Shown here: positions 1 to 5,755 of the stretch, in pieces
Numbering within the stretch: the stretch's first letter is position 1
How the letters are laid out: each line of letters opens with the position of its first letter
The notes under the pieces: generated by a model
The model's input: the letters and a program-made list of their open reading frames with translations, nothing else
Told to the model about the DNA's origin: nothing
Database searches by the model: none
Translations under genes and position numbers: made by a program
Assembly: GCA_002501695.1 (NCBI GenBank)
Contig: DANZ01000061.1
Location: 1 to 5,897 of the forward strand
Direction of reading: 5' to 3'
Source: Methanolobus sp. UBA474
Lineage (GTDB): Archaea; Halobacteriota; Methanosarcinia; Methanosarcinales; Methanosarcinaceae
Length of the DNA stretch: 5,897 nt

Positions 1-1234
1 TTTCAGCACTCACCACATCGCCGGTGCTTACCGGCAGCAATCCCTGCAGGTCCGTCCCCGCTTTATCTGCGGACAAAGCCTCGCTTGCCATGAAAACAAC
101 CTCCCCGCCACCTCTGATGAAACTGCCGAGGGTGGAGATCTCATCGGATGCAAGAGTTCTCTGCTTATTGGCAATGACTACAACACTGTACTTTGAGAGG
201 TCCGCAGGCACTTCCTTAAGCCAGTTCGTCCTGACATTTGGCATGAGTGAGAGGGCAGTGAAGGACGGGGGCTTATCGGTGTCCTCCGATACGACCAGCA
301 TTTGCTTTGCAGATGCAGAAGGTACTGATATATAGGCTACATTGTCCACCATCAGACTATCTTCAGTTGCTATCCTCACCTCGGTTATGCCAGTCTTCAG
401 GTTCGTGACCTGGAATTGCTGTGTGGAGCGGGAAGGTACGCTCAGGCTCACCTGCTGTGCACTTCCGCCTTCATTGACTATATCCAGGTTCACGCTCTGC
501 CTGCCGTTATTGTAGTTCTTCACGATACCTGTATAGGTATAACTCCCGTCGACCACAGAGACTTCCCCCTGGATGATGCCTACATTGTCCTCACTGCTGC
601 CCACAAGGACATATTCCACCTGCAGCCCGTAGGACTCGGCAAGGTTCCTGGCATTCACAGGGTCATCCCCGTCCCAGTGGGCGAAATCAGAGATGACTAC
701 TATCCTTCCCCCCTCCTGGGAAAGTGCCCTCATACCCGCTGAAACCGCCGAGGAGATATCTGCGACCACTGCCTTTGGCTGCAGGGAATCCAGTGTCTCG
801 TAGGCGGCCTGGGAGCCTGCATCCGTAAGCACGGTCACAGGTACGTTCTCTGCAAGGATAATTGTATTTGTGTTGCTTACATAATCACCGGCCTTTGAGA
901 GTGCATCGCTGAACCGGCTGCCGGTCTGCATGCTTGCGGATGCGTCGATAACTATGACCGTATGCTCTCCGCTGAGAGGTTCCTGTGTCTCGATAAAGGG
1001 TGTCGCCGCGGCCAGTGCCAGCAGTATCAGCACAAGCAACTGTATCAGGAACAGCGGGTCTTTTATCAGTTTTGTTATCGAGGTATAGAAGCGCTTCTTC
1101 TCCTCCCGGATATTCATAAGGAACATCAGGGACGGCACCACTACCTGGAGCGGCTTGGGGCGCAGCAGATAGAGCAGTATCAGAGGTATAACGCTTGCGA
1201 GGGCTGCCAGTGCAAGGGGTGCTTCAAAAGGCAT
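1..1234 (-). CDS. BatA-like membrane-anchored VWA protein, C-terminus cut by window edge
   Basis: My own translation of the minus strand gives an open frame of 411 codons from the ATG at 1234-1232 to the left edge, with no stop, so the C-terminus is missing. The N-terminus matches the BatA-type pattern: a hydrophobic segment at about residues 5-24 followed by LYLLRPKPLQVVVPSL, then a second membrane helix at about 61-78. A VWA domain follows (about 92-213) with the MIDAS motif DASAS at 97-101 and the later aspartate in ISDF (D183). Where the MIDAS threonine is expected, the sequence reads AD (158-159). Residues about 218-305 look like a beta-sandwich. From about 310 a Rossmann-like or class I amidotransferase-like domain begins (VVVIANKQRT, FIRGGGEVVFMA). 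The protein is probably membrane-bound and a partner of the MoxR ATPase two genes upstream. The start overlaps the DUF58 stop by one base (TAATG) with AGGAGG eight bases ahead. The family call is firm; the cellular role is unknown. Confidence 0.88.
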   Translation of the reverse strand, partial: MPFEAPLALAALASVIPLILLYLLRPKPLQVVVPSLMFLMNIREEKKRFYTSITKLIKDPLFLIQLLVLILLALAAATPFIETQEPLSGEHTVIVIDASASMQTGSRFSDALSKAGDYVSNTNTIILAENVPVTVLTDAGSQAAYETLDSLQPKAVVADISSAVSAGMRALSQEGGRIVVISDFAHWDGDDPVNARNLAESYGLQVEYVLVGSSEDNVGIIQGEVSVVDGSYTYTGIVKNYNNGRQSVNLDIVNEGGSAQQVSLSVPSRSTQQFQVTNLKTGITEVRIATEDSLMVDNVAYISVPSASAKQMLVVSEDTDKPPSFTALSLMPNVRTNWLKEVPADLSKYSVVVIANKQRTLASDEISTLGSFIRGGGEVVFMASEALSADKAGTDLQGLLPVSTGDVVSAE

Positions 1235-2115
1235 TACCACATCCTCCTGCTAATGGTGTTGAGGAAGGCATCGAAAATAGGCACATCGGTGGTGGCGGTG
1301 TAGAACTCAGCACCGACCCTGTCACATGTAGCGGTTATCCTGGCGATATGCTCTGCCAGTTTCTTGTTGTACTCACTCTTGAAGTCCTCGCTGACGTATG
1401 TGTCCAGCCTGGCCCCGGTCTCGACATCCACCAGCCTGCTGTGCCCGTGCAGGGTAAGCGTGCTCTCTGTCCTGTCAAGAACCTGTATAAGCAGCAGGTC
1501 GTGATCTGCAAAGCGATAAATGGCTGACTCGATAGATGCGGGATCATCAAGGAAATCAGAGATAATAACGACCAGGGACCTTGAACTGATCGCTTTGACA
1601 TACTGAGAGGTGACATGGTCGATGGCGGTCCTGCCTTCAAGATGCACACTTTCCAGCCTGTCGATCATCTGCAGCAGGTATCTCTTTCCACGGCGCGGTT
1701 TTGTGATATCTATCTCCTGGGAGAAGGTCGAGATAGCAAATTTGTCATTGTCCCTTGTAACAAGGTACGCAAAACCTGCTGCCAGCATTGTTGCATATTC
1801 GAACTTGGATACCTCGCCGCTCCCGTAGTCCATGCTTTTGCTGGCATCGAGCAGGATATGGGTTGTGAGGGATTTTTCCTCTTCGAACTGGCGCACATAG
1901 AGCTTTTCGGACCGGGCGTAGGCTTTCCAGTCAACTGATTTAAGCTCGTCACCCCGGTTGTACTCCCTGTAGCCGACCGTATCAAGCCCTTTGCCGCTGT
2001 GGATGGAACGCCTGCTTCCAGCGTATGTGCTGGACATCCTCTTCTTCACCATGAAGGTAAAGCGTTCAAGCTGCCTGAAAAAGTCAACATCGATAGTATG
2101 TTTCTTGTCGCTCAT
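1234..2115 (-). CDS. DUF58 family protein with VWA fold, MoxR partner
   Basis: From the ATG at 2115 the protein has 293 residues, about the usual length for DUF58. The family signature YREYNRGDELKSVDWKAYAR lies at about residues 49-68, followed by LYVRQFEEE. A VWA-type fold follows: MIDAS motif DASKS (90-94), threonine in GRTA (T163) and aspartate in ISDF (D187), so all metal-binding positions look intact. There is no signal peptide or TM helix, so it is probably cytosolic. DUF58 proteins are regularly encoded beside MoxR ATPases and are thought to act as their adaptors or clients; the biochemical role is not settled. The start is uncertain. A GTG at 2160 overlaps the MoxR stop (GTGA) and would add 15 residues, but that extension looks unlike the family, whose conserved part begins near IDVDFFRQLERF. 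Neither start has a strong ribosome site. The gene ends one base into the next gene. Confidence 0.93.
   Translation of the reverse strand: MSDKKHTIDVDFFRQLERFTFMVKKRMSSTYAGSRRSIHSGKGLDTVGYREYNRGDELKSVDWKAYARSEKLYVRQFEEEKSLTTHILLDASKSMDYGSGEVSKFEYATMLAAGFAYLVTRDNDKFAISTFSQEIDITKPRRGKRYLLQMIDRLESVHLEGRTAIDHVTSQYVKAISSRSLVVIISDFLDDPASIESAIYRFADHDLLLIQVLDRTESTLTLHGHSRLVDVETGARLDTYVSEDFKSEYNKKLAEHIARITATCDRVGAEFYTATTDVPIFDAFLNTISRRMW
1243..1248 (-). promoter_or_regulatory. Shine-Dalgarno site of the BatA-like VWA gene, inside the DUF58 coding region
   Basis: On the minus strand AGGAGG ends eight bases before the ATG at 1234. These six bases are also two arginine codons near the end of the DUF58 protein (SRRMW-stop). 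With the one-base TAATG overlap, this implies translational coupling and a fixed ratio of the two VWA proteins. Confidence 0.75.
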
Positions 2116-2156
2116 TGCCGGATATTGGATATGGGTGTTTCTGCGGGAGTGGAAGA

Positions 2157-3128
2157 TCACTTGATCTTTTCGAGGATGTTCCTGACAACCTGGTCTGTTG
2201 TGATCCCTTTCCTTTCGGATTCAAAGCTCAGTATAATCCTGTGCCTCAGGACCGGATAGGCCATGGCCTCAATGTCCTCAGTGCTGACGAAGTTCCGCCC
2301 CCTGATCAGTGCCCGTGCCTTTGCGGCAAGGATAAGGCCGATAGAAGCCCTCGGGGAAGCCCCGTATTCGATGAACTCGTTCCTGACACGTGTGCTCATC
2401 ACTATTTTGATGACCCGGCTCTTGATATCATCAGCAATAGGCACGTCCCTTGTGAGCTTCTGCAGGTCAAGCAGCGTGTTCTTGTTAACGACCTTGCCGA
2501 CAGTGGGCATTATGGAGCGTGTGTAGCGGTTCACTATCTCTATCTCGTCCTCGTAACTTGGATAATCCACCAGTATCTTCAGGAGGAAACGGTCAAGCTG
2601 GGCTTCGGGAAGAGGGAAGGTACCTTCCATTTCGATGGGATTCTGCGTGGCCAGTATGAAAAATGGCTGCTCCAGCATGAAAGTATCATTTCCCACAGTT
2701 ATCTGCTTTTCCTGCATGGCCTCAAGCAGTGCAGACTGTGTTTTAGGGGACGCACGGTTGATCTCATCAGCAAGCACGATGTTGGCAAACAGGGGTCCGG
2801 GCTCGAACTTGAAATGTTTTGACCCCCCGCTTTCTTCAATGATATGGGTTCCTGTGATGTCAGCCGGCATGAGGTCAGGGGTGCACTGTATCCTGCTGAA
2901 GTTGAGGTCCATTGACTTTGAGATCGTAGATATGGTGAGAGTCTTGCCCAGTCCCGGATTACTCTCGACCAGGGCGTGCCCGTTGCACAGTATAGCAATG
3001 ATTATCTGCTCTACGGTATCATTCTGACCGACAACCACCTTGCCTATTTCCCTGAAAAGGGTGGCAAACATATCTCCGGCAACCTTGTATGTTTGTGTCA
3101 GATCCCTTGAGTTCATGTCGCTAGCCAT
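2157..3128 (-). CDS. MoxR-family AAA+ ATPase
   Basis: This 323-residue protein has the normal length and full motif set of MoxR ATPases: Walker A SNPGLGKT at 56-63, Walker B IVLADEIN at 117-124 with D121 and E122, sensor 1 asparagine in ATQNP (N163), arginine finger in LPEAQLDRF (R180), and sensor 2 in GASPRASIGL (R260). The first Walker A position is serine rather than the consensus glycine, which should still permit nucleotide binding. MoxR proteins form hexameric rings that use ATP to remodel partner proteins, often helping cofactor insertion or complex assembly together with VWA proteins; here the DUF58 and BatA-like genes directly downstream are the obvious partners. The ATG start is well supported by TAAGGAG about seven bases upstream. 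A separate TATA-like box precedes the gene, so it may begin its own transcript. Confidence 0.96.
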   Translation of the reverse strand: MASDMNSRDLTQTYKVAGDMFATLFREIGKVVVGQNDTVEQIIIAILCNGHALVESNPGLGKTLTISTISKSMDLNFSRIQCTPDLMPADITGTHIIEESGGSKHFKFEPGPLFANIVLADEINRASPKTQSALLEAMQEKQITVGNDTFMLEQPFFILATQNPIEMEGTFPLPEAQLDRFLLKILVDYPSYEDEIEIVNRYTRSIMPTVGKVVNKNTLLDLQKLTRDVPIADDIKSRVIKIVMSTRVRNEFIEYGASPRASIGLILAAKARALIRGRNFVSTEDIEAMAYPVLRHRIILSFESERKGITTDQVVRNILEKIK

Positions 3129-3205
3129 TTGTTTTCTCCTTATTCTCGTCCTTTGGATGTATAAATGTAATTCGGTAATTCACACATAATTGTCAGATAA
3201 TTATA
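3129..3205 (-). promoter_or_regulatory. Promoter and ribosome site region of the MoxR cassette
   Basis: On the minus strand this 77-base gap holds a TATA-like box TTTATACA (3159-3166) and a good Shine-Dalgarno site TAAGGAG (3136-3142). Archaeal start sites usually lie about 25 bases past the TATA box, which would put the transcript start near 3137, almost on the ribosome site; the box may therefore be weak, or the leader very short. Just upstream of the box are two near-identical 8-base units, GTAATTCG and GTAATTCA on the plus strand (3167-3182). Next to the stop of the membrane protein gene is a 6-bp AT-only inverted repeat (3186-3191 and 3199-3204). The ribosome site is firm; the promoter is tentative. 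Confidence 0.5.
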
Positions 3206-4078
3206 TCATTCTTCAGCCATCTTCTCGAAGTATGACTTGATCACGGTTTCGTAGCCCTGAGGGAAACTTTCATAGTAAGTCTCCGAGGATATAGCATCGA
3301 TCTCGTAAGATGAAGATGCTTCAAAGTCGGTGTCCTGCTCTGTCTCATTGCCCTCGTTAAAGCCAACTCCGGAACCGGGAGGCAGGCTGAGGTCCACTTC
3401 CGTCCCTTCTACCACGACGACTGCAGATTCCCCTGTAAGGTTCTCGCTGCCATTAGTCTCCTGGGTGTCGTCATCTTGCTCGGGAAGATCATCGGTTGAG
3501 CCATCGGGAACGAACGGTAGTAGGTTTTCCCAGTCACCCGGGGTCATATCTGCGTGTATATCGTTCAGGGTGATGAAAGCCAGCAACAGAACAGAGGCTA
3601 TCAGCACTATTAAGCCAAAGTTCACCCTCTTTTTCCTGAAGAACACAGACGGCCTTACTTTTTCAACGGCTGAGGATACTGCCTGTCGCAGATCATTGGC
3701 AACAATATTATCGAGACCTATATTGTCATAGGCAGTGCGCAGTCTTTCCCGCAGGCCGGGATACTTTTGCTCGACCAGCTCAATAGTGCGGATCTTCTTA
3801 TCTCTTATGTGCAGGATGAAGGTCAGTAACAGGGACATAAGTGCAGATGCGACCAGAAGCACCACGGTTTCAAAAGCGATGCTCAGCCCCGCTATGCTAT
3901 AATTTGTTCCTGCCCGTACCTCAAAGCTGCGGATGAGCGGCAATGCCTGATCTATGCTCAAGACGACCATTAATGTGTAAAGAAGTGTGAATATAGTGAG
4001 GAAGTCAAGCAGTTTATAGGTCCTGCGGTACTTCTTCAGGGCAGTTTCCTGGGTTTGCACGAATTTCCTGATGTCCAT
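3206..4078 (-). CDS. Three-TM membrane protein with acidic external tail, MoxR-cluster associated (DUF7502-like)
   Basis: From the ATG at 4078 the protein has 290 residues. Hydrophobic helices lie at about 24-43, 63-90 and 152-171. Positive charge (KKYRRTYK, RDKKIR, FRKKR) puts the N-terminus and the 91-150 segment in the cytoplasm and the C-terminal half outside. The cytoplasmic segment contains VEQKYPGLRERLRTAYDN (102-119), similar in style to an element of DUF4175-type membrane proteins. The external part has an acidic linker (about 194-218), a short beta-rich stretch (VVVVEGTEVDLSLPPGSG), a second acidic linker, and a C-terminal helix with YETVIKSYFEKMAEE. Three N-x-S/T sequons (NGS, NLT, NET) lie in the external linkers. 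I do not know its function; it is probably a member of the uncharacterised archaeal family found beside MoxR genes, though that name comes from memory. The ATG at 4078 is preferred over the GTG at 4087 because GGTG sits at ribosome-site distance and overlaps that GTG. Confidence 0.85.
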   Translation of the reverse strand: MDIRKFVQTQETALKKYRRTYKLLDFLTIFTLLYTLMVVLSIDQALPLIRSFEVRAGTNYSIAGLSIAFETVVLLVASALMSLLLTFILHIRDKKIRTIELVEQKYPGLRERLRTAYDNIGLDNIVANDLRQAVSSAVEKVRPSVFFRKKRVNFGLIVLIASVLLLAFITLNDIHADMTPGDWENLLPFVPDGSTDDLPEQDDDTQETNGSENLTGESAVVVVEGTEVDLSLPPGSGVGFNEGNETEQDTDFEASSSYEIDAISSETYYESFPQGYETVIKSYFEKMAEE

Positions 4079-4084
4079 TTTAAG

Positions 4085-4088
4085 CACC
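4085..4088 (-). promoter_or_regulatory. Shine-Dalgarno site deciding the start of the membrane protein
   Basis: On the minus strand GGTG lies seven bases before the ATG at 4078 and pairs with the core of the archaeal anti-Shine-Dalgarno sequence. The alternative GTG start (4087-4085) is part of this same site, which argues for the ATG. The gap to the pheA stop is only 42 bases with no clear TATA box or terminator, so read-through from pheA is likely. Confidence 0.55.
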
Positions 4089-4120
4089 GCTTTGATTTTT
4101 GGTCTGCTTTTCCATGAGAT

Positions 4121-5014
4121 TCATACCGATCCGGATGCCGGATAGGAGCCAAGCATCTTAAGCATTCCTACTTTTGACCTTATATTATATATTGCTTCTT
4201 TTATAATATCATCGCTTGTGCTGCCTTCGAGGTCTATATAGAACAGGTAGTCACCCAGCGTCTTTTTAGAAGGCCGTGACTCTATCCTTGTGAGATTTAT
4301 ATTTCGGAGGGAAAATTCCCCCAGTATCTCATAAAGGGCTCCGGGCCTGTCACGGTCCAGGTACACTATTATAGATGTCTTGTATGAGGAGTTGTCTTCA
4401 GTGCAGATGGGACGGATCCCCGGCGGGCAGTCTGAGCGCACTATGACAAGAAAGCGTGTTTGATTGTGTTTGCGGTCCTGGATATTGGATAACAGGATAT
4501 TGAGGCCATACATCTGCGCGGATTCGCGGGAAGCGATGGCTGCCATCTCCTCAAATTCCGTGGCAAGCCTTGCAGCATGGGATGTGCTTCCCGTGGTCCG
4601 CAGTTCAACTCCCCTGAAGTTCTCCTTAAGGAACTGCCTGCACTGGGCAAGACCCTGAGGGTGCGAGAGGATTATCCTGATATCTTCCTTTCTGCCCTTT
4701 GAGAGCAGGCAGTGCTCGATCGCAACAACGATCTCCCCGATGATGGTAACATCATGTTCAAGCAACATGTCAAGGGTAATCCCGACAGACCCTTCAATGG
4801 AGTTTTCCACAGGTACAAGGCCGATATCTAAAGAACCGGCGCGAAGGAATGAGAAAACATCCTGTATATCTTCACAGTACTCCAGGGAAAAACTATCATC
4901 CTCAGGCCCATTAGTGCATTTAGTACCGCATTCATTCATGCACTTTTCAGCAAGCCACTGTTTAGCCGCCTTTTCGGTATAGGAACCCCGGGGTCCAAGC
5001 AAACCTATGATCAT
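4121..5014 (-). CDS. pheA: Prephenate dehydratase with C-terminal ACT domain
   Basis: The enzyme converts prephenate to phenylpyruvate, the committed step of phenylalanine synthesis, in the cytosol. From the ATG at 5014 it has 297 residues, close to the usual length for stand-alone archaeal and bacterial forms. The catalytic region shows LGPRGSYTEKAA (6-17), VPVENSIEGSV (68-78), SHPQGLAQCRQFL (118-130) and the essential TRF motif (186-188). The regulatory ACT domain (about 213-290) has GALYEILGEF (225-234) and the phenylalanine-binding ESRP (245-248), so feedback inhibition by phenylalanine is expected. There is no chorismate mutase domain. One oddity is a cysteine-containing insertion at about 24-45 (C25, C29, C33), replacing a shorter loop in typical relatives. 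A TTG at 5029 could add five residues, but the ATG gives the standard family N-terminus (MIIGLLGPRGSY). The ATG lacks a good ribosome site. A strong TATA box lies upstream. Confidence 0.96.
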   Translation of the reverse strand: MIIGLLGPRGSYTEKAAKQWLAEKCMNECGTKCTNGPEDDSFSLEYCEDIQDVFSFLRAGSLDIGLVPVENSIEGSVGITLDMLLEHDVTIIGEIVVAIEHCLLSKGRKEDIRIILSHPQGLAQCRQFLKENFRGVELRTTGSTSHAARLATEFEEMAAIASRESAQMYGLNILLSNIQDRKHNQTRFLVIVRSDCPPGIRPICTEDNSSYKTSIIVYLDRDRPGALYEILGEFSLRNINLTRIESRPSKKTLGDYLFYIDLEGSTSDDIIKEAIYNIRSKVGMLKMLGSYPASGSV

Positions 5015-5095
5015 TGAGTGTGTAAACAACCTTTAAATTGAAGTATTTTTCTTAATTCCGAAGAGTTCTGCCGTCCGAGGAATCATCGGTATTGT

Positions 5096-5103
5096 TATAT
5101 AAA
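5096..5103 (-). promoter_or_regulatory. TATA box, likely pheA promoter
   Basis: The minus strand reads TTTATATA, a textbook archaeal TATA box, in a T-rich context. A start site about 25 bases downstream would be near 5073, giving a leader of about 59 bases to the pheA ATG. A weaker AT-rich element, ATTTAAAG at about 5032-5039, lies about 22 bases from the ATG and could give a nearly leaderless transcript instead. The leader shows no peptide gene or riboswitch that I recognise. Confidence 0.6.
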
Positions 5104-5130
5104 AATCTATGTATTCCGGGTAGCAGATAT

Positions 5131-5149
5131 CCGGAAGTTGTCCTTCCGG
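5131..5149 (-). terminator. Stem-loop after the guanine deaminase gene, possible terminator or attenuator-like element
   Basis: Arms CCGGAAG (5131-5137) and CTTCCGG (5143-5149) form a perfect 7-bp GC-rich stem with a 5-base loop, 18 bases past the stop codon of the deaminase gene on the minus strand. A T-rich run (ATTTTTAT) follows only about 25 bases later and merges with the pheA TATA box, so this is not a classic hairpin plus U-tract terminator. A third arm, TTCCGG at 5114-5119 on the plus strand, could pair with the middle arm instead. It may be a 3'-end structure or part of an operator upstream of pheA. Confidence 0.45.
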
Positions 5150-5167
5150 GGGCACTTAATTCTCAGT

Positions 5168-5632
5168 TCAATACATCTGCTTGTCAGGTTTCCTTTCCCA
5201 GCGCTCAAGCAGTTCCATGCATTTCTCTTTCTCAACATTGACCAGGTTCAGTTCCGGGTTATCTCTATTTCCCCTGATCAGCTCATAGAACCGGCTGTCA
5301 TCGAACCCTATCTTCGCTACTTCCTCCTGACCGGAGCCGAAATAGACAGTCCCGATGCGCGCCCAGAAAATAGCAGCAAGGCACATGGGACAGGGCTCCG
5401 AAGTGGAGTATATCTCACAGCCGGACAGGTCAAAACTGCCAAGGGTTTCTGAGGCCTGCCTGATAGCCAGTATTTCCGCGTGAGCCGTGGGGTCGTTCGT
5501 CCTGAGCACATCATTATGGGCTTTTGATATGATCTTCCCGTCCTTCACTATCACTGCGCCGAATGGCCCGCCATGGTTGTGGTCCATCCCGTGCCTGGCT
5601 TCGTCTACGGCCGTCTGCATGAAATAACTCAT
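5168..5632 (-). CDS. guaD: Guanine deaminase-like nucleoside deaminase (CDA fold)
   Basis: This 154-residue protein belongs to the zinc-dependent cytidine deaminase superfamily. Zinc ligands are H51 in TAHAEI, with E53 as the proton shuttle, and C81 and C84 in EPCPMC. Features match the small bacterial guanine deaminase type (Bacillus GuaD, about 156 residues) better than TadA or cytosine deaminase: GGPFGAVIVKDG (21-32), NDPTAHAE (46-53), SEPCPMCLAAIFWAR (78-92), the GFDD motif (109-112), and a C-terminus ending in tyrosine, which in Bacillus GuaD contributes to the partner active site by domain swapping. Likely reaction: guanine to xanthine plus ammonia, in purine salvage. Substrate assignment within this superfamily is error-prone, so another purine or tRNA base remains possible. 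The ATG at 5632 has no convincing ribosome site, and an AT-rich element about 28 bases upstream suggests a leaderless transcript. It stands apart from pheA by about 150 bases. Confidence 0.9.
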   Translation of the reverse strand: MSYFMQTAVDEARHGMDHNHGGPFGAVIVKDGKIISKAHNDVLRTNDPTAHAEILAIRQASETLGSFDLSGCEIYSTSEPCPMCLAAIFWARIGTVYFGSGQEEVAKIGFDDSRFYELIRGNRDNPELNLVNVEKEKCMELLERWERKPDKQMY

Positions 5633-5676
5633 GGAATTGTATCATTGCTGATTGGTTTTAAGTGCAGTGGTCTGCA

Positions 5677-5692
5677 ACATATCGGAATATGT
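5677..5692. repeat. Inverted repeat in the guanine deaminase promoter region
   Basis: ACATAT (5677-5682) and ATATGT (5687-5692) form a perfect 6-bp inverted repeat around CGGA; allowing one bulged base, it extends to GCA on the left and GC on the right. It lies between the TATA candidates, where a repressor operator could sit. Chance occurrence in AT-rich DNA is possible. Confidence 0.35.
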
Positions 5693-5712
5693 GCATTATA
5701 AGTGCATCCGGC

Positions 5713-5720
5713 GATATAAA
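5713..5720 (-). promoter_or_regulatory. TATA box candidate for the guanine deaminase gene
   Basis: The minus strand reads TTTATATC, close to the archaeal consensus, and would start transcription near 5690, giving a leader of roughly 58 bases. Two further AT-rich boxes lie nearer: CTTATAAT (5695-5702), and CTTAAAA (5657-5663), which sits about 28 bases from the ATG and would give a leaderless transcript. Which is used cannot be decided from sequence. Confidence 0.45.
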
Positions 5721-5736
5721 GAATCATTAGCCAATT

Positions 5737-5755
5737 AAAGGTTTAATGAACCTTT
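5737..5755. repeat. Perfect 7-bp inverted repeat, possible terminator
   Basis: AAAGGTT (5737-5743) and AACCTTT (5749-5755) pair around the 5-base loop TAATG. On the plus strand a T-rich tract follows (GTTTTTAG, then more T runs to 5792), which fits a plus-strand terminator although no plus-strand gene is seen. On the minus strand it directly follows a TAA codon (5762-5760) that ends a cysteine-rich open frame entering from the right edge. Confidence 0.4.

Noticed and set aside
416..1527. Several plus-strand open frames of about 110 codons
   Set aside because: They lie opposite the continuous BatA-like and DUF58 frames, have no ribosome sites, and give low-complexity translations rich in H, Q and C.
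2115..2822. Plus-strand open frame of 235 codons antisense to MoxR and the start of DUF58
   Set aside because: It lies opposite a complete MoxR gene with all AAA+ motifs, shows no recognisable domain, and arises from the codon bias of the minus-strand gene.
3186..3204. AT-only inverted repeat as a terminator after the membrane protein gene
   Set aside because: A 6-bp stem made only of A-T pairs with a 7-base loop is too weak, and similar repeats are expected by chance in this AT-rich gap.
5015..5072. Leader peptide or riboswitch in the pheA leader
   Set aside because: No short frame with phenylalanine codons and a ribosome site, and no recognisable riboswitch core, was found; the short T-rich stretches look ordinary.
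5138..5452. Plus-strand frame opposite the guanine deaminase gene
   Set aside because: It is antisense to a well-supported enzyme with an intact zinc site and shows no family resemblance.
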